A DNA stretch of 22,587 bases. Origin: an uncultured Dialister sp. Its GTDB lineage: Bacteria; Bacillota; Negativicutes; Veillonellales; Dialisteraceae. Under the pieces are notes generated by a model. It worked only from the letters and a program-made list of their open reading frames with translations, searched no databases and had not been told where the DNA came from. The position numbers and the translations under genes are program-made. Location of the stretch: contig UQRR01000029.1 in assembly GCA_900543455.1 (NCBI GenBank), forward strand, positions 1 through 22,587. The letters run 5' to 3'. Positions 1 through 8,034 of this stretch are shown piece after piece (positions within the stretch are counted from its first letter, which is position 1; every line of letters begins with the position of its first letter).

Positions 1-128
1 CATATATACTCGCGGCGAAGCCGCCACCACCATTTCTAATTTCTCATTTCTAATTCCTCATTCGAGCAAAGCTTTCACCCGCAATCAAAGGGCGGCACGC
101 CCGAGGGGCTAACCCTGAACCTTGAACC
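1..128. repeat. Repeat mosaic downstream of recQ
   Basis: No gene. The stretch holds a GCGGC/GCCGC mini-hairpin (about 12-26), TTTCTAA/TTTCTCA heptads (28-60) and, on the minus strand, a dispersed module that reads from GGGTTAGCCCCTCGGGCG to GATGAAAGCTTTGCTCG-like sequence (about 60-125). Related copies of that module appear near 2299, 7231, 10385, 12860 and 13126. The GGTTCAG/GGTTCAA heptads begin right at the recQ stop codon. No clear intrinsic terminator for recQ is visible. Confidence 0.6.
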
Positions 129-2174
129 CTAAATCCTGTCTCCCCAGATGCATTTCACGATCGTTTCTCCGTAGCGATCGACCTTTTTCGGGCCGATACC
201 GCGGATGCGTTTGAGCTCGAGCTTCGTCTTCGGACGCCAGAAGGCCATTTCCTGCAGCTGCTCATCGGTGAAGATGCTGTTTCTGGATTTTCCTTCTGCC
301 TTGGCGAGTTCGTTGCGCGTCGCAAAGAGGATCTTGAGAAGCTGTGCATCAGGGTCTTTTTCTTCGATGACAGGCTCCTCTGCGCCGGTCCGGATGATTT
401 CCAGAAAACGCGCGCCGTATTTCTGCAGCTTGAACGCGCCGACGCCATGCACCGCGCCCATGGCCTCCATGGTCTCGGGGCGCTCGCGTGCCATCGCTTC
501 CAGTGTCGCATCTGAGAAAATGACGAAGGGCGGCACATGCTCTTCGGCAGCCAGTGTCCGCCGAAGCTCGCGCAGGGCTTCGAAAAGGCCGTCCCGGCTT
601 TCGCGGCGCGGATTGAAATCCCGCTCAACCGCGGCCTCTTTCATCGCATCCTCTGCCCCGAAGGCGAGGCCGTAGACCTCTGCCTTCCCCGCAAGGACTT
701 CTTTCGCCTTGTCGGTCAGCTTCAGGACGGGATAGGGCTGCCCGTCACGGAAGAGGTAGCCATCCGCGACGAAGCTGTTCAGCGCACTCTTGATATGACC
801 CAGTTTCTCAAAAGAGAGCTTGCCGAAGGTCGGCACCGTGAGGAGATTCTTTTCGATGAGCTCCTTCGTTTTCTTCCCTCTGAGGACAGCAGCGATGATG
901 CTCGCTCCGTAGCGCTCATGAAGGGACAGGATGGTGCGGAAAATGAGGACTGCCGCGTCCGTGATCCTGACCTTGGCCGTCTGATTTTCGCAGTTGCTGC
1001 AGTGCCCGCAGGGCTCCTTCACCGTTTCACCAAAGTAGGCGAGGACATAATTTCTCAGGCACGAAGACGTCTGGCAATAGTCGATCATCGCATTCAGGCG
1101 CTGGTAATCCATCCGCTTCTGCTCCTCGCTCTGATTGCCATTCTCGATGAAGTACGTCTGGATATGCACATTCTTCCCGCTGTAGAGCAGGATGCACTCC
1201 GCCTTCGCTCCATCGCGTCCCGCGCGCCCCGCCTCCTGATAGTATGACTCAAGGCTTTTGGGCATCTGGTAGTGGATGACATAGCGCACATTGCTCTTGT
1301 CGATCCCCATGCCGAACGCATTCGTCGCCACCATGACCGTCGTCCTGTCATAGGAGAAATCGTCCTGCGCCTGCCTGCGCTCCTCGTCCGTCATGCCCGC
1401 ATGGTAGCGCCCTGCCGTGATCCCCGCCTGAGAAAGCCTGTCATACATCTCATCCACCGCTTTTCGGGTCGCGCAATAGATGATGCCGCTCTCCTTCCGG
1501 TGCGACTTCACATAGCGCAGGATGAAATACTCGCGATTTCCGCCCTGCATCACGCGGAAGGAGAGATTCGGCCGATCAAGCCCCGTGCGGAAAACAGCCG
1601 CCCCAGCAAGCCCCAAGCTTTCCTTCATATCCTGCTCAACGAGCGGCGTCGCCGTCGCGGTGAAGGCCGTCACGAGGGGGCGCTGCGGCAGGCTGTCGAT
1701 GAAACTTTTGATCTTCCGATACGATGGACGGAAATCATGCCCCCACTGCGACACACAGTGCGCCTCATCGACCACGACCATCGAAAGCGGTACCATGGAG
1801 AGGCAACGCGTGAAATACGACGGCTCGAGCTTCTCCGGTGCCATGTAGAGCAGCTTGATCTTCCCCCTGTACATATCACGCAGCCGCTCGATCGACTCCT
1901 CGTAGGGAACTGTGCTGTTCACATAGGAGGCAGGGATCCCCTGCTCCGTCAGTGCCTCCACCTGATCCTTCATGAGGGAAATCAGAGGAGAAATGATGAC
2001 CGTCCCCTTCGGGAGCAGCATCGCCGGGATCTGGAAACAGATCGACTTCCCCGCCCCCGTCGGCATGATGGCCATCACATCCTTCCCGGAGAGGATGGTA
2101 GAAATCACATCCTCCTGTACCGTGCGGAATGTGTCGTAGCCAAAATATTCCTTCAGCACGTCTCTGGGCCCCAT
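129..2174 (-). CDS. recQ: ATP-dependent DNA helicase RecQ
   Basis: 3'-5' superfamily 2 DNA helicase acting in recombination and replication-fork repair. Visible in the 681-residue product: Walker A MPTGAGKS (37-44), the DEAH box (136-139) followed by CVSQWGHDFRPSY typical of RecQ, the helicase C motif with GRAGRDG, a four-cysteine zinc cluster of the form C-x(n)-C-x2-C-x2-C around CGHCSNC, and a winged-helix region. It ends in two tandem HRDC domains (about 527-606 and 607-681) where E. coli RecQ has one, which explains the extra length over ~610 residues. The ATG at 2174 has an AAAGGAGG site six to seven bases upstream. The gene stands alone; an extended -10 promoter lies at 2210-2218. Family assignment is firm; the two-HRDC reading rests on two separate GVG/GIG-centred helical repeats. 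Confidence 0.97.
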   Translation of the reverse strand: MGPRDVLKEYFGYDTFRTVQEDVISTILSGKDVMAIMPTGAGKSICFQIPAMLLPKGTVIISPLISLMKDQVEALTEQGIPASYVNSTVPYEESIERLRDMYRGKIKLLYMAPEKLEPSYFTRCLSMVPLSMVVVDEAHCVSQWGHDFRPSYRKIKSFIDSLPQRPLVTAFTATATPLVEQDMKESLGLAGAAVFRTGLDRPNLSFRVMQGGNREYFILRYVKSHRKESGIIYCATRKAVDEMYDRLSQAGITAGRYHAGMTDEERRQAQDDFSYDRTTVMVATNAFGMGIDKSNVRYVIHYQMPKSLESYYQEAGRAGRDGAKAECILLYSGKNVHIQTYFIENGNQSEEQKRMDYQRLNAMIDYCQTSSCLRNYVLAYFGETVKEPCGHCSNCENQTAKVRITDAAVLIFRTILSLHERYGASIIAAVLRGKKTKELIEKNLLTVPTFGKLSFEKLGHIKSALNSFVADGYLFRDGQPYPVLKLTDKAKEVLAGKAEVYGLAFGAEDAMKEAAVERDFNPRRESRDGLFEALRELRRTLAAEEHVPPFVIFSDATLEAMARERPETMEAMGAVHGVGAFKLQKYGARFLEIIRTGAEEPVIEEKDPDAQLLKILFATRNELAKAEGKSRNSIFTDEQLQEMAFWRPKTKLELKRIRGIGPKKVDRYGETIVKCIWGDRI

Positions 2175-2209
2175 GGCGCCCCTCCTTTCGATTCGAACAT
2201 ATTCATATT

Positions 2210-2218
2210 ATTATAGCA
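2210..2218 (-). promoter_or_regulatory. Extended -10 promoter of recQ
   Basis: Minus-strand TGCTATAAT, a consensus extended -10, about 36 bases before the recQ start codon. No good -35 is present because the region upstream (2221-2302) is entirely GGTTCAG heptad repeat. Confidence 0.55.
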
Positions 2219-2220
2219 TA

Positions 2221-2302
2221 GATAAAGGGTTCGGGGTTCAGGGTTCAGGGTTCGGGGTTCAGGGTTCAGGGTTCGGGGTTCAGGGTTCAGGGTTCAGGGT
2301 TC
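2221..2302. repeat. Heptanucleotide tandem repeat GGTTCAG/GGTTCGG
   Basis: About eleven near-perfect 7-bp units of GGTTCRG, with a 21-bp higher-order period (one GGTTCGG then two GGTTCAG). It lies directly upstream of the recQ promoter. The open frame across it (a seven-residue VQGSGFG repeat) is a by-product of the 21-bp period and not a gene. Confidence 0.9.
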
Positions 2303-2518
2303 GCCCCTCGGGCGTGGTGCCCTTTGATTACGTGCGAAAGAGGTTCGGCGGGGGGAGCAGGTTCAGAGGGTTCAACGGGGGTGGTGCGGCGCATAAAAAT
2401 ATGGAAGCGCCGCGGAGGTTTGAAACTAGCGGTTTTCTCGTATCGCAAACCTAATCCCTAGCCACTAATACCTAGCTACCAGTCACAAGTCACAAGTCAC
2501 TCATCCCTTTCTTACCCC
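2303..2518. repeat. Intergenic repeat mosaic with 7-bp-stem hairpin
   Basis: No gene. In order: a copy of the CCCTCGGGCGTGGTGCCC module (2303-2345), degenerate GGTTCA heptads, a perfect inverted repeat GCGGCGC (2386-2392) / GCGCCGC (2407-2413) around an A-rich loop, a TCTCGTATCGC motif also found near 9765 and 14268, and AGTCAC-type heptads (about 2460-2502). Confidence 0.7.
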
Positions 2519-2546
2519 TTAATAAATCATTTTTATAGTAGCGCAT

Positions 2547-2593
2547 TTGACCAATATATAATAAAATAGATATATAAGCATGTATTCTATAAT
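2547..2593 (+). promoter_or_regulatory. Candidate promoter of dcuC
   Basis: The AT-rich stretch in front of dcuC offers TTGACC (2547-2552) with TATATA 18 bases on (2571-2576), and a perfect TATAAT at 2588-2593 with no obvious -35. Either could serve; which one is used cannot be told by reading. Confidence 0.4.
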
Positions 2594-2618
2594 GCGTATG
2601 ATATGAAAGGAGACTTTT

Positions 2619-4010
2619 ATGAACCTGCTATTCACTGCACTCATTGTCGTATGGGCGGCCTGGCTCATTTTGAAGAAGTACAAGCCACAGACCGTCCTTT
2701 TCGTAGCGGGCGGCCTGCTGCTCGCGGGATCGATGATCATGAACTGGGGCACGATCCTTCCCGCCGGAAAGAGCACGGGCATGTGGAGCTTCGATATTTT
2801 TGAACTCATCCGCACTCTTTTTGCGAACCGTCTCTCCGGCCTTGGCCTGAACATCATGGCTGTCGGCGGCTTTGCGCGCTATATGGATAAGATCGGCGCG
2901 AGCAATGCGCTGGTTTCCCTCACCATCCGCCCGCTGATGCTTCTGAAATCGCCCTACATCGTCATGAGCGCCTGCTGGGTACTCGGCATGTTCCTGGGGC
3001 TGGCCATCAATAGCGCCTCGGGCCTGGCCATGCTCCTCATGGTGACCATGTTCCCGATCCTCGTCGCACTCGGCGTCTCCCGCATTTCCGCGACCGCAGC
3101 CATCGCGACCACGCTCTGCCTTGACTGGAGCCCGTCAGATACCGGCACCATCTTTGCCGCTGAAATCGCAGGCTTTGATCCCGTCATCTACTGGCACACC
3201 TTCCAGATCCCGATCGCCTGCGCCGTCATCCCCTGTGTCGCTATCGCCCACTACCTCACGCAGAAAATCATGGATAAGCGCGATGGACACATCGTCCGCG
3301 CTCTGGATCCAGAAGAAGTCTCTGTCAATATCGAGACCGAGGATGAAAAGAAAGCCGCGCTTTCCCATCCGCCGAAAATCTATGCTATCCTTCCGATCAT
3401 TCCTCTCGCTCTCATCCTCATCTTCTCGCCGCTCTGCCTCCCTGGCATCAAGATGAACATCATCATGGCGATGCTCATGGGGACCGCCATCGGCATGATC
3501 GCCCAGTTCTTCCGCACGAGAGACCTGAAGGAAACCTTCTCTGAAATCCAGATCTTCTTCGACGGCATGGGCAAGCAGCTCGCCAATGTCATCACCATCG
3601 TCATCGCCGGCGAATTCTTCGCGAAAGGCCTCACTTCCACAGGCTCCATCGATGCCATGATCCAGGGCGCCCAGACCACCGGCTTCGGCGCATCTGGCCT
3701 GACGCTTGTCATGATCGCCATCATCGCAGTCTGCGCCATCCTCATGGGCAGCGGCAATGCGCCCTTCTTTGCCTTTGCCAATCTCGTCCCGGCGATCGCT
3801 GCCAAGACAGGTGTCGCAGCCTCCTTCATGATTCTCCCGATGCACCTCATCGCGAGCTCCGCGCGCGCCATTTCTCCGATCACCGGTGTCATTATCGTGG
3901 CCTCCGGCATGGCTGGCATCAGCCCCTTTGACCTTGTGAAACGCACCGCCATCCCGATGGCTGTCTCCTGCATCCTCATCGTCGCCGCAAACTTCGTGAT
4001 CTTCGGGTAA
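2619..4010 (+). CDS. dcuC: Anaerobic C4-dicarboxylate carrier DcuC
   Basis: Inner-membrane carrier of the DcuC family, which moves fumarate, malate, aspartate or succinate in anaerobes, mainly as succinate exporter. The 463-residue product matches the family length (E. coli about 461) and is hydrophobic throughout, with around a dozen membrane segments. Family hallmarks are visible: the N-terminal VLFVAGGLLLAGS segment, the SGLAMLLMVTMFPILVALG stretch, GSGNAPFFAFANLVP in the C-terminal half, and SPITGVIIVASGMAGISPF near the end. A hydrophilic loop around residues 225-250 separates the halves. The ATG at 2619 follows AAAGGAGACTTTT, a good ribosome binding site. Monocistronic, closed by the hairpin at 4107-4149. 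Substrate direction is inferred from the family only. Confidence 0.93.
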   Translation: MNLLFTALIVVWAAWLILKKYKPQTVLFVAGGLLLAGSMIMNWGTILPAGKSTGMWSFDIFELIRTLFANRLSGLGLNIMAVGGFARYMDKIGASNALVSLTIRPLMLLKSPYIVMSACWVLGMFLGLAINSASGLAMLLMVTMFPILVALGVSRISATAAIATTLCLDWSPSDTGTIFAAEIAGFDPVIYWHTFQIPIACAVIPCVAIAHYLTQKIMDKRDGHIVRALDPEEVSVNIETEDEKKAALSHPPKIYAILPIIPLALILIFSPLCLPGIKMNIIMAMLMGTAIGMIAQFFRTRDLKETFSEIQIFFDGMGKQLANVITIVIAGEFFAKGLTSTGSIDAMIQGAQTTGFGASGLTLVMIAIIAVCAILMGSGNAPFFAFANLVPAIAAKTGVAASFMILPMHLIASSARAISPITGVIIVASGMAGISPFDLVKRTAIPMAVSCILIVAANFVIFG

Positions 4011-4106
4011 ATAGTTGCTAGTGACTAGGGATTAGTGACTAGGGATTAGGAAATAGGGATTAGGAAATAGGGATTAGGAAATAGGAAATACCAGTCACTA
4101 AAAAGC
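4011..4106. repeat. GTGACTA / GGGATTA / GGAAATA heptad tract after dcuC
   Basis: Starting eleven bases after the dcuC stop, the sequence runs in 7-bp steps: GTGACTA, GGGATTA, GTGACTA, GGGATTA, then alternating GGAAATA and GGGATTA. It ends in a short reverse-oriented CCAGTCACTA next to the terminator. Confidence 0.85.
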
Positions 4107-4152
4107 AAAAGCGTAAGTGAAATCGTATCCGATAATCACTTACGCTTTTATT
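4107..4152. terminator. Intrinsic terminator of dcuC, bidirectional type
   Basis: Perfect 14-bp inverted repeat AAAAGCGTAAGTGA (4107-4120) / TCACTTACGCTTTT (4136-4149). The loop carries a further ATCG/CGAT pairing. A-rich before and T-rich after, so it can act on both strands. Confidence 0.88.
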
Positions 4153-4321
4153 ATTGGCTGTCATTAGCGTCCGACTACTCCCTTCCGGAGGAAAAAATGA
4201 GGGCAGGCATCCCCCTTTTCGTCATCCTGAGCGGAGTAAAATGTCGTTTGTTGAGAAATCGTATTCAGAAAGCGGGGGGGACTGAGCCGAAGGATCTTGG
4301 CGAAACCGCCACCACCATTCC
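4153..4321. other. Gap between dcuC and peptidase, with GTCATCCTGAGCG element
   Basis: No gene. Contains GTCATCCTGAGCGGAGT (from 4221) and GAGCCGAAGGATCTTGG (4284-4300), the two halves of an interspersed sequence of the GTCATCCTGAGCGnAGCGAAGGATCT type, here split by about 45 bases. Variants occur at 10654-10684 and 13002-13029. Confidence 0.45.
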
Positions 4322-5443
4322 CTATTTTCCCGCTGCGAGCTTCACGATCTCCACCGCCTGCTTGGCGCATTTGACGAGGTCATCGATCACCTGATATTCC
4401 TCGCTGGTGTGACATTTGAAATTCCCTGTACCGATCCCGACAGCGGCGATGCCGTGTTCATTGAAATGGTTCGCATCCATGCCGCCGCCCCCTTCCTTGA
4501 AGAAGGGCGCTGCCCCGACTGCCTCTGCCGCCTCTTTGGCCAGCACGCAGGGGCGCGCAGTCTCTTCGAGCTTGAAGGCATGGTAAAGCGTATGCAGCTC
4601 GACCTCGATCTTCGTATGGTATTTCTCGGAGATCCTGTCTGCCGCCGCCTGAATATCGGCAGAGATCTGCTGATACTCCTTCGCATCGCGGCTTCTCTGC
4701 TCGCCGGTGATCGTCACGAGATCGCAGACGACATTGGTCGCGCTCCCCGCCTCGATGATGGAGAAATTCGCCGTCGATACCGGCGAAAGGCGGCCATCGG
4801 GAAGATGCATGATGAGATCTGCTGCCACCTTCAACGCATTCAGTCCCTTTTCCGGTTCATTGCCCGCATGCGCCGTCACGCCAGCAACACGGATCGTGAC
4901 ACGCCCCTTGCTCGGAGCGGCAAGGACGATGGTCCCCGCCTTGCCGGAGGCATCATATACGAAAGCACTCTTCGAGCGGAACTTTGAAAAATCATACTGG
5001 CGCGAGCCTTCGACGCCCGTTTCCTCACAGACAGAGAAGGCCACCTCGATGGGGCCATGCGGGATCTGCTTCTCCTTCACTTCGCGAAGCATCGCAAGGA
5101 TCGCCGCGACGCCGCCGATGTCATCGCCTGCCAGGATCGATGTCCCGTCCGAGACGATCTTCCCTTCCTCCTCCTTCACGAGAGGAACGATATGCCCATG
5201 ATTTCCCACACGGTCCATATGCGCGGAGAAAAGGACCGGCTCGCCGTCCGCGCTTCCGGGAAGCTGTGCATAGAGATTGCCCGTATTGCCGCCGAGCACC
5301 TCGCCTGCCTTGTCTTCCGTCACAGTGAGGCCGAGCGCCGTGAGCTTTTCCTTCAGTACATCAGCGATCGCCCTTTCGTCACGCGAGTGGACCTCGATAG
5401 AAACCAGTTCTTTGAATTCATCGATGATACGTTTCTGATCCAT
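4322..5443 (-). CDS. M20-family metallopeptidase, PepT-like
   Basis: Cytoplasmic zinc aminopeptidase-like enzyme of the M20 clan (PepT-like group, as in Bacillus YqjE), expected to trim di- or tripeptides. Metal and catalytic residues can be placed in the 373-residue product: HMD (His75, Asp77), GDD (Asp107/108), CEETG with the general-base glutamate (Glu140/141), YDAS (Asp164) and CHTSEEY (His345). A dimerisation-type lid domain lies between about 175 and 285, beginning VTIRVAGVTAHAGNEPEKG, a stretch highly typical of M20 enzymes. The ATG at 5443 is preceded by AAAGGAGTCTTCCC. The gene stands alone, convergent with dcuC. The exact substrate is not readable; carboxypeptidase or deacylase use within M20 is less likely given the PepT-like motifs. 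Confidence 0.9.
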   Translation of the reverse strand: MDQKRIIDEFKELVSIEVHSRDERAIADVLKEKLTALGLTVTEDKAGEVLGGNTGNLYAQLPGSADGEPVLFSAHMDRVGNHGHIVPLVKEEEGKIVSDGTSILAGDDIGGVAAILAMLREVKEKQIPHGPIEVAFSVCEETGVEGSRQYDFSKFRSKSAFVYDASGKAGTIVLAAPSKGRVTIRVAGVTAHAGNEPEKGLNALKVAADLIMHLPDGRLSPVSTANFSIIEAGSATNVVCDLVTITGEQRSRDAKEYQQISADIQAAADRISEKYHTKIEVELHTLYHAFKLEETARPCVLAKEAAEAVGAAPFFKEGGGGMDANHFNEHGIAAVGIGTGNFKCHTSEEYQVIDDLVKCAKQAVEIVKLAAGK

Positions 5444-5460
5444 GGGAAGACTCCTTTCTT

Positions 5461-5621
5461 AAATGAGAAATTAGAAATGCGAAATGCGAAATGCTGGAGC
5501 GGCGCATAAAAATCAAAAGCGCCGCGGTGTATAAATAATGGCGATGCCCCAAAGTAGCATTCAAGCCACCAGTCACTAGCTACTAGCTACTAGTCACTAG
5601 CTACTAGTCACCAGCCACTAG
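5461..5621. repeat. Hairpin copy and GTGACTAG heptads between TRIC and peptidase genes
   Basis: No gene. GAAATGC-type heptads (5461-5497), then the GCGGCGC/GCGCCGC hairpin (5499-5505 / 5519-5525), then TATAAATAATGGCGATGCCC (shared with 7367-7387), then AGTCACT/AGCTACT heptads from 5570 on. Read on the minus strand, the last are GTGACTAG repeats that run out of the end of the next gene. Confidence 0.8.
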
Positions 5622-6278
5622 TCACTGCCTCCTTCTTTTCCTATGCGGATGATAGAGCTGCCAGTGGAAGTGGATCGCACAGAAGCGGAGAAGTGTCACG
5701 CAGGCAAAAGCGATCCATGAGGAAACGGAAAGCTCCAGCGCCGTGAAATGACGCAGGCAGCACAGGACAAGGCCGCCGGCAATGGATGCGATGGCGTACA
5801 CATCCATGTACAGCACGACAGGCATGCGCCGCGCCATCATATCTCGCAGCATGCCGCCGCCGACCGCAGTGATAAGTCCCAGCATGGTCGGCAGAAGAAA
5901 CCGATACGAGTCGGGGTACTGATAAAATGCCGTCAGCGCTCCCGTCACTGTGAAGGCCGCAAGACCCACCGTATCCGAGATATTGTACATGAACGTGATG
6001 TAGCGCTCATTCTCCTTCGATACGCGATAGACCGGATAGAGAAAAGAAATGATGAGTGCCGTGATGATGGAGACGAAGAGCCCATTGGGACTGCGAAGTA
6101 CCGACGGCGGCGTGATGCCGCAGAGGACGTCACGCACCATCCCGCCGCCTACGCCAGTCATGACAGCGAGCACGGTGATGCCGAAAATATCCATACGCCG
6201 CGACAGTCCCACCACAGCGCCGGAGAAGGCAAAGGCGATGGTGCCGAGCGTTTCAAAAATGAGCCAGGTAATGGTCAT
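5622..6278 (-). CDS. TRIC/UPF0126 family membrane protein (YicG/YadS-like)
   Basis: Small polytopic inner-membrane protein of the bacterial TRIC (UPF0126) family, related to trimeric cation channels and to E. coli YicG/YadS; proposed roles are K+ conductance or glycine transport. The family's internal duplication is plain: FAFSGAVVGLSRRMDIFG then VMTGVGGGMVRDVLCG in the first half, and AAFTVTGALTAF then ITAVGGGMLRDMMARRMP in the second, each a three-helix unit. Seven membrane segments fit the ~218 residues. I chose ATG 6278 because MTITWLIFETLGTIAFAFSG is the usual family N-terminus and AAAGGAT lies just ahead; an ATG at 6329 would add 17 atypical residues. The stop TGA (5622-5624) lies inside a GTGACTAG heptad, so the repeat determines the C-terminus. 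Substrate unknown. Confidence 0.88.
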   Translation of the reverse strand: MTITWLIFETLGTIAFAFSGAVVGLSRRMDIFGITVLAVMTGVGGGMVRDVLCGITPPSVLRSPNGLFVSIITALIISFLYPVYRVSKENERYITFMYNISDTVGLAAFTVTGALTAFYQYPDSYRFLLPTMLGLITAVGGGMLRDMMARRMPVVLYMDVYAIASIAGGLVLCCLRHFTALELSVSSWIAFACVTLLRFCAIHFHWQLYHPHRKRRRQ

Positions 6279-6329
6279 GGGAGATCCTTTGAAAAAATGG
6301 AAAAAGGGTTCAGGGGGAACACTAGGCAA

Positions 6330-6581
6330 TATGTCGGATATAGTTAGGAGTTAGGAGTTAGGAATGAGGAGTTAGGAGTGTAGGTACGGCGCACAAAATT
6401 TGGAAGCGCCGTGAAATTTTATATAAGTAGCGCATAAATGGAAATATAAAAAGGGGTATTGGGGCGCCATAAAATTTGTGCGCCCCTTCCGCCACTCCTC
6501 ACTCCTAATTCCTCACTCCTCACTTTTAGCGCAAATGTTTCACCGCTTTATTGACCCATATTCAGAAATACCAAGCGCTAT
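6330..6581. repeat. MITE-like composite repeat, copy A
   Basis: No gene. From 6345: GGAGTTA/GGAGTGA heptads, hairpin one (CGGCGC 6387-6392 / GCGCCG 6406-6411), an AAATTTTATATAA core, hairpin two (GGGGCGC at about 6461 / GCGCCCC to about 6486), then the same heptads in reverse complement (ACTCCTC, ACTCCTA). An inverted second copy lies at 8117-8280; copy A carries about 20 extra bases in the core. Confidence 0.75.
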
Positions 6582-7211
6582 TCAAAATACCACACGCAAC
6601 GCCGCATAGCAGAGATTCACATAGCCCTGTGCAAGCGGGCCGATGATGCGGTTCACCCAGCCGGAGAATACGATGAGCATCAGGATGACGAAGCCGTAGC
6701 GCGCATTGAAGTTTTCAAATTTCCAGGCAAGCTCTCCGGGCAGCACGGTGGAGACGATCTTCGAGCCATCGAGCGGCGGTATCGGGATCAGATTGAAGAA
6801 AGCGAACCATACATTGTACATCATGATCCACTGCAGGAAATAGAAGCCGCCGTCACCGAGCATGCCGATACGCCCCAGGATCGTGATGAGAAGCAGCGAA
6901 AGGAAGGCCAGGAAAAGATTCATGCCCGGGCCTGCGAAGGACACTTTCAGCATCCCCATGCGGTAATTCTTATAATAGCGCGGATTGATTTCTACCGGCT
7001 TCGCCCAGCCGAATCCGCAGAGCACAAGGAGGAGCGTCCCCACCATGTCGAGATGCGCCATCGGATTGATGGTGAGCCGCCCCATGCGGGACGGCGTAGG
7101 GTCGCCCAAAGCATCGGATACGGCGGCATGCGCGTACTCGTGCATAGAGAGCGCGATGAGGAGCGCCGGAGCGCGGTAAATCAGGGAAGATACATCCAGA
7201 AAATCGAACAT
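6582..7211 (-). CDS. Site-2 protease family (M50) membrane metalloprotease
   Basis: Intramembrane zinc metalloprotease homologue of the small SREBP-S2P/M50 type common in Firmicutes. In the 209-residue product the zinc motif HEYAH sits at His24-Glu25-His28 inside the first membrane segment, and the second conserved element, FNLIPIPPLDGSK (about 139-151, Asp148 as third ligand), lies in the C-terminal half. Segments with FAGPGMNLFLAF and GWVNRII complete a core of about five to six helices; there is no PDZ domain. The ATG at 7211 follows AAGGAGC with good spacing. Monocistronic between two repeat-filled gaps, and it lies between the two inverted composite repeats. Substrate unknown; the family cleaves anti-sigma factors or signal-peptide remnants in some members, but nothing nearby suggests a partner. 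Confidence 0.9.
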   Translation of the reverse strand: MFDFLDVSSLIYRAPALLIALSMHEYAHAAVSDALGDPTPSRMGRLTINPMAHLDMVGTLLLVLCGFGWAKPVEINPRYYKNYRMGMLKVSFAGPGMNLFLAFLSLLLITILGRIGMLGDGGFYFLQWIMMYNVWFAFFNLIPIPPLDGSKIVSTVLPGELAWKFENFNARYGFVILMLIVFSGWVNRIIGPLAQGYVNLCYAALRVVF

Positions 7212-7536
7212 AAAAGCTCCTTGAAAAAACAGGTTCAGGGGTAGTCCGTGGGACGTGCCGCCCTATGATTGCGGATGAAAGCTCTACTCGCCAGTTAGGA
7301 GTTAGGAGTGAGGAGTGAGGAGTGAGGAGTGGTAGTGCGGCGCATAAAAATCAGAAGCGCCGCGGAGTATAAATAGTGGCGATGCCCAAAGGCTGGCGGA
7401 TAGAAGTCAGATGTCTGATGTCTGGCATCTGATGTCTGATGTCTCCTAGTCTCTTAGTCTCTTAGTCTCTTAGTCAATAGTCACTAGCCACCAGTCACTA
7501 GTCACCAGTCACTAGTCACTAGCCACCAGTCACTAG
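7212..7536. repeat. Repeat-filled gap between lrp-type and M50 genes
   Basis: No gene. In order: a diverged copy of the GTGCCGCCC-TTTGATTGCGGATGAAAG module (7231-7280), GGAGTTA/GGAGTGA heptads (7295-7332), the GCGGCGC/GCGCCGC hairpin (7337-7343 / 7357-7363), TATAAATAGTGGCGATGCCC, TGTCTGA heptads (7405-7443), CTTAGTCT heptads (7445-7480) and AGTCACTAG/AGTCACCAG heptads (7480-7536). Confidence 0.85.
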
Positions 7537-7986
7537 TCATTCATCCGCCGGATGATTGCTGTGGATCTCTGCGGTCACGGGATGGAGCGTGCAGCTGCCA
7601 TAGGCAGAGAGCACGGTGAGCAGCTCGGCGCGGGAAGCCTCGCTTTCGAAATGTGCGTCGATGAAAATTTTCTTTCCATCATCCACCGCATAGCAGTGAA
7701 GGATGTGGTACTCTGTCGTCTTCACGAAAGCAAGGAAATCCTGTTTCCTATCTTCGGACAATGTGAGTTCAAAAATACCGTGGACGGCATAGCCGAAGAC
7801 AGGGCAGTTCACATTGACCGTATAGCGCTCGACGATGCCCAGATCCTGCAACCGCTCCAGCCGATTCTTCACCGCCTGACTCGTGAGGTACACCTGCCGC
7901 CCCAGATTTGTCATGGAAATGCGGCCATTCTTTTTGAGTGCATTGATGATTTTGATATCGGTTTCATCTAATTCTTTCGGAATCAT
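7537..7986 (-). CDS. Lrp/AsnC family transcriptional regulator
   Basis: Feast/famine DNA-binding protein, 149 residues, the usual family length. The N-terminal winged helix-turn-helix reads LDETDIKIINALKKNGRISM and continues through LTSQAVKNRLERLQDLGIVERYTV (about 6-57). A RAM-like effector/oligomerisation domain follows (about 65-140), with alternating strands and the C-terminal HPVTAEIHS. The ATG at 7986 has AAAGAGGCG upstream. The stop codon TGA (7537-7539) falls at the edge of a CTAGTGACTGG heptad tract, so the last residues may be shaped by the repeat. It is transcribed away from gltS, the glutamate carrier gene just to the right; control of gltS by this Lrp-type protein is a reasonable guess from position, not shown by sequence. 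Confidence 0.9.
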   Translation of the reverse strand: MIPKELDETDIKIINALKKNGRISMTNLGRQVYLTSQAVKNRLERLQDLGIVERYTVNVNCPVFGYAVHGIFELTLSEDRKQDFLAFVKTTEYHILHCYAVDDGKKIFIDAHFESEASRAELLTVLSAYGSCTLHPVTAEIHSNHPADE

Positions 7987-8034
7987 ACGGACGCCTCTTT
8001 TCTGTCAGTAGTTTATGAGTATTTCTATAAATCT

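Noticed and set aside
1272..2216. 314-codon open frame antisense to recQ
   Set aside because: Shadow frame without ribosome binding site or recognisable domain; recQ is certain on the other strand.
2386..2413. Intrinsic terminator for recQ or dcuC at the GCGGCGC hairpins
   Set aside because: The stems are not followed by a U-run on either strand and the same hairpin recurs in unrelated positions, so it is treated as a dispersed repeat.
2173..2454. Open frame encoding a seven-residue VQGSGFG repeat
   Set aside because: The frame is created by the 21-bp period of the heptad array, begins inside the recQ start and has no ribosome binding site; it is repeat DNA, not a gene.
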